A stretch of DNA of 44,188 bases, taken from positions 1 to 44,188 of the forward strand of contig VGIX01000015.1 in NCBI GenBank assembly GCA_016867725.1. The letters are read 5' to 3'. Below are positions 27,453-34,627 of the stretch, one piece after another; positions within the stretch are counted from its first letter, which is position 1, and each line of letters starts with the position of its first letter. The notes under the pieces were generated by a model. That model made no database searches and was not told where the DNA came from. It saw nothing but the letters and a program-made list of their open reading frames with translations. The stretch is from Candidatus Effluviviaceae Genus I sp. (GTDB taxonomy: Bacteria; Joyebacterota; Joyebacteria; Joyebacterales; Joyebacteraceae). The translations under genes were made by a program, and so were the position numbers.

Positions 27453-28706
27453 GTGAGGACGATCATCGTGCTCGGGGCGTTGTGCCTTGCCGTCGCGTCG
27501 CCCTGCGGCGCGGCGACGCACTTCGTCAACCCCGAGGGAACGGGCGACTTCCCCACGATCCAGGCCGCCGTGGACGCGGCCGCGGTCGGCGACACGATCC
27601 GGCTGGCCGAGGGCACGTACACGGGCGACCGCAACCGGGACATCGACTTCGGCGGGAAGGACCTCGTCCTGGATTCGGAGGCGCAGTTCGCGCTCACGTG
27701 CGAGATCGACTGCGAGGGGAGCATCGCGGACCCGCACCGCGGGTTCCACTTCCACTCGGGGGAGACGAGGGCGGCGCAGGTTCGGAACATCATGATCAGG
27801 AACGGGTACGATCATGACACCGTGACCCACCTCCACGGAGGCGGGGGGCTCCGCATCGATGGAGCGTCGCCGACCATCTCCGGCTGCTACGTCGTGAGCT
27901 GCGTCGTGAGCGGAGGGGCTGGCCTCGGAGGCGGCGTGAGCATCGTGGGCGGCGCCAGTCCGCTCCTGGAGTCGTGCGTCATCGCGTTCTGCGACGTCGA
28001 GGGGTACGGGGCGGGCGTGGGCGTCTACTCGTCCAGGCCCTCGATCGTGGGATGCCACTTCGCCGGGAACACGACCGAGGGCGTGGGCGGCGGCCTGTAC
28101 GCGCAGAACGCGTTTGACATGGAGCTGGAGGACTGCCTCTTCGGCGCCAATGTCGCCGGCGTGGGGGGAGGCGCCCGGATCGGTGGATCCGGGGGCGTGG
28201 TGGTCGAGCGGTGCCGCTTCGAGGCGAACGAGGCGACGTTCGCCGGTCGCGGCGACGGCGGGGGAGGCGTGCTTCTCGACAGCGCGATCCTCCTGAACTG
28301 CACCGTCGTCGGGAACTCGGCAACCGGCATCGGCGGCGGCGTCCTCTGCAAGTTCTCCGACAGCGCGACGCTCACGAACTGCATCGTCGCGGGCAACACC
28401 GGAGGCGCCGGCGTGGCCTGCTACGCGCCCACGGACGTCATGACCCTGAGTTGCTGCGACGTATGGGACAACGTCGGCGGGAACTACGGCGCCAACATGA
28501 CGGACCAGACCGGCGTCAGCGGCAACATCTCGACCGACCCGCTCTTCTGCGACGCGGCGCTGTCCGTCTACACGCTCGACGCGGCGTCGCCGTGTGCGCC
28601 CGCGAACAACTCGTGCGGTGTGTACATGGGTTCGGAGATCGTGGGGTGCGACAGCCCGGTGACGCACGCGACGTGGGGCGCCGTGAAGGCGCTCTTCAAG
28701 AGGTGA
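27453..28706 (+). CDS. Secreted right-handed beta-helix protein with C-terminal WG/K tag
   Basis: 417 aa, GTG start with GGGGAGGG upstream. The signal peptide is residues 1-20. The mature protein opens HFVNPEGTGDFPTIQAAVDA, the usual start of parallel beta-helix proteins. Repeats such as GGGLRIDGASPTISGCYV and GGGVSIVGGASPLLESCVI form the solenoid. It closes with NNSCGVYMGSEIVGCDSPV and the tag THATWGAVKALFKR. Beta-helix folds occur in polysaccharide lyases, adhesins and surface proteins; no catalytic residues could be identified. It sits between the LpoB-like and COG3014-like genes (31 and 17 nt gaps), a setting that suggests co-expression. Confidence 0.85.
   Translation: MRTIIVLGALCLAVASPCGAATHFVNPEGTGDFPTIQAAVDAAAVGDTIRLAEGTYTGDRNRDIDFGGKDLVLDSEAQFALTCEIDCEGSIADPHRGFHFHSGETRAAQVRNIMIRNGYDHDTVTHLHGGGGLRIDGASPTISGCYVVSCVVSGGAGLGGGVSIVGGASPLLESCVIAFCDVEGYGAGVGVYSSRPSIVGCHFAGNTTEGVGGGLYAQNAFDMELEDCLFGANVAGVGGGARIGGSGGVVVERCRFEANEATFAGRGDGGGGVLLDSAILLNCTVVGNSATGIGGGVLCKFSDSATLTNCIVAGNTGGAGVACYAPTDVMTLSCCDVWDNVGGNYGANMTDQTGVSGNISTDPLFCDAALSVYTLDAASPCAPANNSCGVYMGSEIVGCDSPVTHATWGAVKALFKR
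28656..28703 (+). other. C-terminal WG/K tag, copy 2
   Basis: Encodes PVTHATWGAVKALFKR, ending one codon before the stop. Three residues upstream is a cysteine (GCDSPV). See copies 1 and 3. Confidence 0.75.
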
Positions 28707-28723
28707 CGGCGAAGGGGATCCAC

Positions 28724-30175
28724 GTGCGCTTTCGAGCGGCGGGGGCGGTGAGGGCCGCGGCGTCGGCGGCCGCCATCGCCCTCGCCGCGCTTCTGGGCGG
28801 CTGCGCTCAGCACGCGCGCGTCATCTGCGAGCCGCTCGCGCGCGCCTACGCCGACGACGCGCGGGGCGCCGTCAAGGCGCTCGACCGCACGGCCGTCGCC
28901 AGGTCCTCCCGCGACGCCTTCCTCTATCACGCCATGCGGGGCCAGTTCCTCCAGATGGCGGGCGACCTCTCCGCCAGCAACGCCGCGTTCGATGCCGCCG
29001 CGGCCGCCTCCGACGCGCTTGAGCCGTGGAGCGTGTCCGAGACCCTCACCGACTACACGGTCAACGAGGCCGTGAAGCCGTACGCGGGCGAGGACTACGA
29101 GCGGGCGTACCTGCACTACTACATGGCCCGGAACTACCTCTCGCTCGGGAACATGGAGGGTGCTCTGGTCGAGCTGCGGCGCCTGGACGAGGTCTTCCGG
29201 AAGCTCGACGCCAGGTACGAGGACGACCGGCGCTACCAGGACGACGGGTTCATCCGGTACCTCTCGGGTCTCATCTACGAGTCGGTCGGGAAGCTCGACG
29301 ACGCGCGCGTGGACTATCGGCTCGCGGTGGCCGCGTACGAGGGCGGGGGAGGGCTCTCGCTCGGGGTCGCGCCCCCCGCCGGCCTCGTGCGGTCCCTCGA
29401 GGCCCTCGAGGCCCGCGAGCGGCCCGACACGGAGATCGTCGTCGTCGTCGAGAGCGGCTGGGCGCCCTACAAGCGCGAGGCGTCCGTCGAGGTTCCCATC
29501 TACGCGCCGCTCGTGCCCGAGGACTTTCGCGGCGCGTCCGGCCTCGCGGCCCTCGTGAAGATCGCCTTTCCCGAGTATGTGAGCGTGGCGGCTGGCGGGG
29601 GAGGCTACGCGGCGTCCGCGGCCGCCGCCCCGCGAGCTGGCGAAGGCGGACCGGGTGCGCAGGACCGCCGCGCCGGTCCCGGGAGCCCCGTGCCACCCGC
29701 GGCCGATGCCGAACTCGCCCAGGACCTCGACGCGCTCGCCCGAGAAGTGCTGGACCGCCGGCTCCCGGCGCTTCAGCTCCGCTCGACGATGAGGGCGACC
29801 GCCAAGCAGGTGGCCCTCATGAAGGCCAAGCACGACAGGGAGGAGAAGCGGCGGACGCAGGCCGACGACGACCGCGGCGGGTTCTGGTCGTGGGCGCTGC
29901 GCGCCGTGCTCGAGGACGTCGCGACGGTCGCGGTCGCGGAGACCGAGCAGGCCGACACGCGGAGCTGGATCACGCTGCCGGCGACGATCTGGATCGCGCG
30001 CATCCCGGTCGAGCCGGGCGAGTATGAGGTCGCGGTGCTCGGGGCGGGGGCGCACGGCGGGTCCGGCAGGAGCGCGCCTCTTCCGCTCGGCCGCGTGACC
30101 GTCGCGCCGGGAGGAAAGGCGTTCAGGTTCTGCCGCGTGTTCGGAGGCCCGCATCCGGTGAAGTGCCGCAGGTAG
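28724..30175 (+). CDS. COG3014-like lipoprotein with TPR-like region
   Basis: 483 aa from a GTG start with AAGGGGAT upstream. The signal peptide ends LLGGC (Cys27). A helical TPR-like region covers about 30-210, including AYLHYYMARNYLSLGNMEGA and RYLSGLIYESVGKLDDARVD. A beta region follows (TEIVVVVESGWAPYKREASV). The central part (about 295-340) is a low-complexity Ala/Gly/Pro linker, and the C-terminal part includes ITLPATIWIARIPVEPGEYE. This layout resembles the COG3014 lipoproteins that in gammaproteobacteria lie next to lpoB (ycfM) and ycfL. Here the lpoB-like gene is two genes upstream. The function of COG3014 is unknown; the family call rests on remembered architecture and context. Confidence 0.65.
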   Translation: MRFRAAGAVRAAASAAAIALAALLGGCAQHARVICEPLARAYADDARGAVKALDRTAVARSSRDAFLYHAMRGQFLQMAGDLSASNAAFDAAAAASDALEPWSVSETLTDYTVNEAVKPYAGEDYERAYLHYYMARNYLSLGNMEGALVELRRLDEVFRKLDARYEDDRRYQDDGFIRYLSGLIYESVGKLDDARVDYRLAVAAYEGGGGLSLGVAPPAGLVRSLEALEARERPDTEIVVVVESGWAPYKREASVEVPIYAPLVPEDFRGASGLAALVKIAFPEYVSVAAGGGGYAASAAAAPRAGEGGPGAQDRRAGPGSPVPPAADAELAQDLDALAREVLDRRLPALQLRSTMRATAKQVALMKAKHDREEKRRTQADDDRGGFWSWALRAVLEDVATVAVAETEQADTRSWITLPATIWIARIPVEPGEYEVAVLGAGAHGGSGRSAPLPLGRVTVAPGGKAFRFCRVFGGPHPVKCRR

Positions 30176-30238
30176 CAGCGTCCTCGCGGCGGTCGCGCGG
30201 CCGCCGCACCGCCGGCAACCCATGGTCCCCCGAAACAA

Positions 30239-30265
30239 CAGGGCCGCCCGATGAGGGCGGCCCTG
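30239..30265. terminator. Bidirectional terminator between convergent genes
   Basis: Perfect 11-bp stem (30239-30249 / 30255-30265) with a 5-nt loop. On the minus strand it is followed by TGTTGTTTC, a moderate U-tract, so it best fits the YfaP-like gene; it can also end the plus-strand lpoB-like operon. Confidence 0.7.
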
Positions 30266-30296
30266 CTCGTTCACCGTGCTGCTGGTGCGGCGCCTC

Positions 30297-31127
30297 CTAC
30301 TTGGCGACCTCGACCTCACCCGCGAGCATGACCGGCATCGAGGAGCTGTACGTGTTCACGAGCGTCCACGCGCCCGTATTGCAGTTGAGGCGCCCCACGT
30401 ACCAGTACCAGCCGGTGGACGCCGTGCCCTGCGGCGCGTTGATCGTTCGCACGAGCGTGTTGCCGCGGTAGATGCGGACCTGCGCCCCCGACTCGGGGAT
30501 GGACAGCTGGCCCGAGTAGTGTCTCACGGCGTAGACGTACTCGCCGGGATAGAAGTCCTCCGTCCGGTTGTCTACTCCGTGCTTGCGGACGGTGATGGTC
30601 TCGGGGCCGTAGCTCGTCACGTCGTCCACGTCGAGCTGCGCGTACGGCGGACCCACCAGGCTGCCGGAGTTGGCGTAGTAGACATGCCAGTAGCCATCAC
30701 CGCTCGGCACCCACAGGTGCGAATCGAGGTCGGCAGGGTGCTCGCCCCAGCTCAGGATGAAGCGCCAGTCGTCGAACTCCGACTCGGGCACCAGTGCGAA
30801 GTCCTGCTCCGTCGTGTCGCTGATCGCTACGACCGTCTCGAGCGGAATGTACCCGTCGGCGCTGATCTCGACGACCACCTCGCCGCACGGCGTGTTGCGC
30901 ACGAAGAACCAGCCGCTTTCGTTCGTCGTGCCGTTCGCGCTGCCGGCCTCGACGAGGGCATTGGCGACACCGTAGCCGGTCATGGCGTCGAGCACGTAGC
31001 CCGTGAGCGTGCAGTCGCCGGTTTCCTCCTTGTCGAAGTCCGGGCACTCCTCGCACCCGGCAAGGAAGCACAGGGCGATGATGCCGATGACGGCGACAGG
31101 CACCGCGTGCCTGAAGCGGTTCCTCAT
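30297..31127 (-). CDS. YfaP/DUF2135-like lipoprotein with carboxypeptidase-regulatory-like domain
   Basis: 276-aa lipoprotein; signal peptide ends CFLAGC (Cys25), and GAGGAGGGAGG precedes the ATG. Residues 36-110 form a CarboxypepD_reg-like Ig fold (LTGYVLDAMTGYGVANALVE, GWFFVRNTPCGEVVVEISAD). The second half has FILSWGEHPADLDSHLWVPS and YGPETITVRKHG, typical of the YfaP/DUF2135 family, and closes with WYWYVGRLNCNTGAWTLVNT. These are surface or periplasmic proteins of unknown role. It is transcribed alone toward a convergent terminator. Confidence 0.75.
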   Translation of the reverse strand: MRNRFRHAVPVAVIGIIALCFLAGCEECPDFDKEETGDCTLTGYVLDAMTGYGVANALVEAGSANGTTNESGWFFVRNTPCGEVVVEISADGYIPLETVVAISDTTEQDFALVPESEFDDWRFILSWGEHPADLDSHLWVPSGDGYWHVYYANSGSLVGPPYAQLDVDDVTSYGPETITVRKHGVDNRTEDFYPGEYVYAVRHYSGQLSIPESGAQVRIYRGNTLVRTINAPQGTASTGWYWYVGRLNCNTGAWTLVNTYSSSMPVMLAGEVEVAK

Positions 31128-31217
31128 GGGGGCCTCCCTCCTCTGGTTCGCCCGGCGCGTGGCCGGGGCCCGATGGCGTCTTCTGGTTGCCTCCTGGCAG
31201 TGTACGGACACCGGGGG

Positions 31218-31247
31218 AGGGTAGCCCGTCGGGCGTGGGGCTGTCAA
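31218..31247 (-). promoter_or_regulatory. Promoter of the YfaP-like lipoprotein gene
   Basis: Minus strand: perfect TTGACA (31242-31247), 18 bp, TACCCT (31218-31223). Leader of about 84 nt. Confidence 0.5.
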
Positions 31248-31274
31248 GGCAAGAACTGGGCTGGGGGATTGAGA

Positions 31275-31304
31275 TTGCCCCCCCGCTTTGGCCTCTGCTA
31301 GACT
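31275..31304 (+). promoter_or_regulatory. Promoter of the one-carbon operon
   Basis: TTGCCC (31275-31280), 18 bp, TAGACT (31299-31304). The leader to the ATG at 31409 is about 98 nt; no known SAM, THF or cobalamin riboswitch could be recognised in it. Confidence 0.45.
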
Positions 31305-31408
31305 CGTCCGACACGGCGCCGCGCGGGTCGGGGACGGCCGGGAAGCGCGGGCCACACGTTGATGGAAGCCGACCTCCAGGCGGAGTCACAGCCCGAAAGG
31401 AGTCCTGC

Positions 31409-32359
31409 ATGAAGCTCGCCGACGCGCGGAAGCTCATGGAGAAGCACGGCATTCCCGGGGCCGACGCCCGCGACCTTCCCACCAGCACGAAGCGCTTCCC
31501 GGACGGCGCCTGGTACCGCATGGAGATCTCGGGCATCGAGCGGCCGAACGTGCTCGAGGCCGCCATTGACGAGATGAACAAGCGGAAGGTGCCGCTCCAC
31601 CGGATGATCTCCGTCGTCATGGGAGCCACCTACCTCACGAAGCAGGAACTCCGCGACTTCGCGCAGATGGCCGCGGCGGCGAAGCTCGAGGTCATCATGA
31701 CGCCGGGTCCCCGCACGCCGTGGTACACGGGCCGCCAGGTCGCCACGCCAGAGGGCGCGCTGTCGGGTCTTCGCTTCCGCGGTTCGGATGCGCTCTCGCA
31801 CGTGATCGACGAGATCCTCACGCTCATCGACATCGGCTTCCGCGGGTTCCTCGCCATCGACGAGGGCGAGCTGTGGCTCCTGAACGAGATGAAGAAGGCG
31901 GGGGAGATCCCGGCCGACGTCACCTTCAAGGTCTCGGTGTACGCGGGGCACGGCAACGCCGCCGGCGCGAAGGTGCTCGAGATGCTCGGCGCCGGCACGT
32001 TCAACCCGGTCGCCGACCTCACGCTCGATCAGTACGCCTCCATCCGGAAGGTTGTGAGCCTCCCGCTCGACATGCACATCCTCCTCACCGAGTCGTTCGG
32101 CGGGTTCACGCGGTTCTACGATGCGCCCGAGGTGGCGAGGACGCTCGCGCCGGTGTACTTCAAGATCGAGCCGGGCCCGGCGTGCGCCGCGACCGGCGCC
32201 GCGCTCTACAAGCCGTGGGTGAGCCCCGTGATGCTCGCCGAGTGGGCGCGCGAGAAGGTGAAGTACGCGCAGATCATCCACGAGATGATCCAGGAGAACT
32301 TCCCCGAGGCGACGATCTCGCAGGTCGGCGCGAAGGGGCTCGCGATCCCGAAGCCGTAG
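31409..32359 (+). CDS. Conserved-looking protein of unknown function, first gene of the one-carbon operon
   Basis: 316 aa, cytoplasmic (no signal peptide), AAAGGAG site. The pattern of short strands and helices suggests a TIM-type barrel: MEISGIERPNVLEAAIDEMN, LEVIMTPGPRTPWYT, FRGFLAIDEGELWLLNEMKK, FKVSVYAGHGNAAGAKVLEM, GAGTFNPVADLTLDQYASIR, LPLDMHILLTESFGG, and PVYFKIEPGPACAATGAALY. The alternation resembles U32-like or phosphate-binding barrels, but the U32 peptidase signature is absent, so I do not name it. It ends 10 nt before the PanB-like gene and must be co-transcribed with it. Its place next to five one-carbon genes suggests a metabolic enzyme. Confidence 0.75.
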   Translation: MKLADARKLMEKHGIPGADARDLPTSTKRFPDGAWYRMEISGIERPNVLEAAIDEMNKRKVPLHRMISVVMGATYLTKQELRDFAQMAAAAKLEVIMTPGPRTPWYTGRQVATPEGALSGLRFRGSDALSHVIDEILTLIDIGFRGFLAIDEGELWLLNEMKKAGEIPADVTFKVSVYAGHGNAAGAKVLEMLGAGTFNPVADLTLDQYASIRKVVSLPLDMHILLTESFGGFTRFYDAPEVARTLAPVYFKIEPGPACAATGAALYKPWVSPVMLAEWAREKVKYAQIIHEMIQENFPEATISQVGAKGLAIPKP

Positions 32360-32369
32360 GGGGCCACAC

Positions 32370-33230
32370 ATGACGGAGCAGAAGGAACGCAAGAAGGTCA
32401 CGCTGAGCACGCTCAGGGCGATGAAGCACAAGAAGGAGCCCATCGCCTGGCTGACGTGCTACGACTACCCGATGGCGCAGATCATGGACGCGGCGGGCGT
32501 GGACATGATCCTCGTCGGCGACTCGGGCGCGATGACGGTGCTGGGGCATCCGACCACGCTCCCGCAGACGCTCGACGCGCAGCTCATGCTCACCGAGGCG
32601 GTGCTGCGCGGCGCGAAGCACTCGTTCGTCATCGGCGACATGCCGTACATGACGTACGAGACCTGCCCGGCCGACGCCATCCGGAACGCGGGGAAGTTCA
32701 TCCGCATCGGCTGCGACGCCATCAAGCTCGAGGGCGGGGCGAGGATCGCGCCGACCATCGAGGCGATGGTGAAGGCGGGACTCCCGGTGATGGGGCACAT
32801 CGGCCTCACGCCGCAGTCGGCGCCGGCGCTCGGTGGCTACCGCGTGCAGGGCAAGACCGCCGAGGCCGCGAAGGCGCTCGTGGCGGACGCCAAGGCGCTC
32901 GAGTCTGCTGGGTGCTGGGGCATGCTCGTCGAGTGCGTGCCGCCCGAGACGATGAAGCTCATCCACGAGAGCGTGGACATCATCTGCATGAGCCTGGGCG
33001 GCGGCCCGAGCGCGGACGGCCAGCTCGTCATCGTGCACGACATGATCGGGTACTTCGCGGCGTTCAGGCCGAAGTTCGTGCGGCGCTACTGCGACCTGAC
33101 CGAGGTTCTGGGGAAGGCGTTCCGGCAGTACGTGACCGACGTGAAGTCGAAGGACTTCCCGCAGCCCGAGCACTGCTACGAGATGACGAAGGAAGAGATG
33201 CAGAAGCTGGGGATCGTCGTGGAGGACTAG
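32370..33230 (+). CDS. panB: PanB-like ketopantoate hydroxymethyltransferase (divergent)
   Basis: 286-aa member of the PanB family, which transfers the methylene group of 5,10-methylene-THF to 2-oxoisovalerate. Expected active-site residues are present: D51/S52 (VGDS), D90 (IGDMPYMTY), K119 and E121 (IKLEGG), H143 (GHIGLTPQS) and E188 (MLVECVPP). Two signature loops differ from classical PanB: VGDSGAM in place of VGDSLGM, and CMSLGGG in place of IGIGAG. The C-terminus is extended by about 20 residues. No panC or panE lies nearby; instead metV, metF and metH follow. It may be the pantothenate enzyme or may act on another 2-oxo acid. Confidence 0.85.
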   Translation: MTEQKERKKVTLSTLRAMKHKKEPIAWLTCYDYPMAQIMDAAGVDMILVGDSGAMTVLGHPTTLPQTLDAQLMLTEAVLRGAKHSFVIGDMPYMTYETCPADAIRNAGKFIRIGCDAIKLEGGARIAPTIEAMVKAGLPVMGHIGLTPQSAPALGGYRVQGKTAEAAKALVADAKALESAGCWGMLVECVPPETMKLIHESVDIICMSLGGGPSADGQLVIVHDMIGYFAAFRPKFVRRYCDLTEVLGKAFRQYVTDVKSKDFPQPEHCYEMTKEEMQKLGIVVED

Positions 33231-33239
33231 GGAGGCTTC

Positions 33240-33701
33240 GTGGGACGGCGGCTCGATGCGCACCTCAGGGCGAGGCCGTCGTTCGAGCGCCGGCTGAACG
33301 CCGTCGCGCTCTTCCTCGAGGACCTCGTGAAGGTCCCGGTGTTCCGATGTCAGCGGTGTGGGGAGTGCGTGCTCTCCCACACCGCTTTCATCTGTTCCCA
33401 GCGGTGCCCGAAGCGGCTTCGCAACGGCGCGTGCGGCGGGACGCGGCCCGGCGGGTTCTGCGAGGTCTACCCGGAGCGGCGCTGCATCTGGTACTGCATC
33501 TACGCGCGGTCCCGCGCGCTTCGCCGCATCGCGATGCTCACCGAGCGCGTCGCGCCGCACCAGTGGACGCTCGAGCGGACCTCGGCGTGGCTCAACGTGT
33601 TCCGCGGACGGATCCCGGGGCCGCAGCTTCTCGTGGGGAAGGTCGCCGGGCGGCTCGACGCGCGGACGGCGCGGAGGGCGCTCGAGGAGCGCGAGCCGTG
33701 A
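33240..33701 (+). CDS. metV: MetV-like cysteine-rich protein (MTHFR C-terminal domain family)
   Basis: 153 aa with nine cysteines (37, 40, 43, 52, 56, 65, 74, 82, 86) in the pattern RCQRCGECVLSHTAFICSQR, CPKRLRNGACGG, and RCIWYCIYARS. This is the methylenetetrahydrofolate reductase C-terminal domain family, known as MetV in acetogens, where it forms a complex with MetF and passes electrons to it. GTG start with GGGAGG upstream. The stop codon overlaps the metF start (GTGA). Cofactor content (Zn or Fe-S) cannot be settled from sequence. Confidence 0.88.
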   Translation: MGRRLDAHLRARPSFERRLNAVALFLEDLVKVPVFRCQRCGECVLSHTAFICSQRCPKRLRNGACGGTRPGGFCEVYPERRCIWYCIYARSRALRRIAMLTERVAPHQWTLERTSAWLNVFRGRIPGPQLLVGKVAGRLDARTARRALEEREP

Positions 33702-34627
33702 CTCGCACGCTGCGCGAGGCCATCGCCTCCGGCCGGTTCATCGTGACCGGCGAGCTGGGGCCGCCGCTTGGCGCGTCGGCCGCCGCGGTCGCGAAGAAGG
33801 CCGAGCACTTCCGGGGCCTCGCCGACGCTGTCAACACGACGGACAACCAAAGCGGCATCGTCCGCATGTCGTCCGTCGCCGCGGCGAAGCTCCTCCTCGA
33901 CGCGGGCGTGGACCCCGTCGTCCAGATGACCTGCCGCGACCGCAACCGCCTCGGGCTTCAGAGCGACATCCTAGGCGCGTCGGGGCTCGGCGTGACGAAC
34001 TTCCTTCTCCTCACCGGCGACCACACGACGCTCGGGAACCAGCCCGACGCCCGCCCGGTGTACGACCTCGACTCCGTCCAGCTCATCGCGGCCGCGCGCG
34101 GCATGCGCGAGGGGCGCTTCATGAACGGTGAGGAGATCAAGTCGCCTCCCGCCATGCTGATCGGCGGGGCGGCCAACCCGTTCGCGGAGCCGATGGGCCT
34201 CCGCCTCACTCGCCTGGCGAAGAAGGTCGAGGCCGGCGCCGACTTCATCCAGACGCAGGCCGTGTTCGACCTGCCGCGCTTCCGGCGCTGGATGGCGGGC
34301 GTGCGAGATCTCGGGTTGCACGAGCTCGTGAAGGTCCTCGCCGGCGTGCTGCCGGCGCGGTCGGCGCGCGCTCTCGAGCGCATGCGGAAGGACGTCTCGG
34401 GGATGCTCATCCCGGACGAGGTCGTGCGGAGGATGGAGGCGGCGGCGAACCCGGAGGACGAGGGCGTGCGCGTCGCGTGCGAGACCATCGCCGCGCTGCG
34501 CGAGGTCGAGGGCGTGGCCGGCGTGCACGTCATGCCGGTCATGTGGGAGTCGGTGATGCCGCGCATCGTCGAGGGAGCGGGGCTCGCGCCGCGGGGCGCA
34601 GCCGGCGCGGAGGGCGCGGCGCCGTGA
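33698..34627 (+). CDS. metF: 5,10-methylenetetrahydrofolate reductase
   Basis: 309-aa flavin-dependent barrel that reduces methylene-THF to methyl-THF. The start is VTGELGPPLGAS (Glu19 is the likely catalytic residue), then DAVNTTDNQSGIVRMSS, VVQMTCRDRNRLGLQSDILG, FLLLTGDHTTLGNQ and ADFIQTQAVFDLPRF, all MTHFR hallmarks. Beginning at a GTG inside the metV stop, and ending inside the metH start (GTGA), it is tightly coupled on both sides. Its partner MetV probably supplies electrons, so NADH need not be the direct donor. Confidence 0.93.
   Translation: MTRTLREAIASGRFIVTGELGPPLGASAAAVAKKAEHFRGLADAVNTTDNQSGIVRMSSVAAAKLLLDAGVDPVVQMTCRDRNRLGLQSDILGASGLGVTNFLLLTGDHTTLGNQPDARPVYDLDSVQLIAAARGMREGRFMNGEEIKSPPAMLIGGAANPFAEPMGLRLTRLAKKVEAGADFIQTQAVFDLPRFRRWMAGVRDLGLHELVKVLAGVLPARSARALERMRKDVSGMLIPDEVVRRMEAAANPEDEGVRVACETIAALREVEGVAGVHVMPVMWESVMPRIVEGAGLAPRGAAGAEGAAP

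Noticed and set aside
27840-28420. Gly-rich repeated coding segments as possible DNA repeats
   Set aside because: They are degenerate protein-level beta-helix repeats, not direct DNA repeats; the same holds for 42800-43700.
31305-31408. Leader of the one-carbon operon as a possible riboswitch
   Set aside because: About 100 nt, but no conserved elements of SAM, SAH, THF or cobalamin riboswitches could be recognised.
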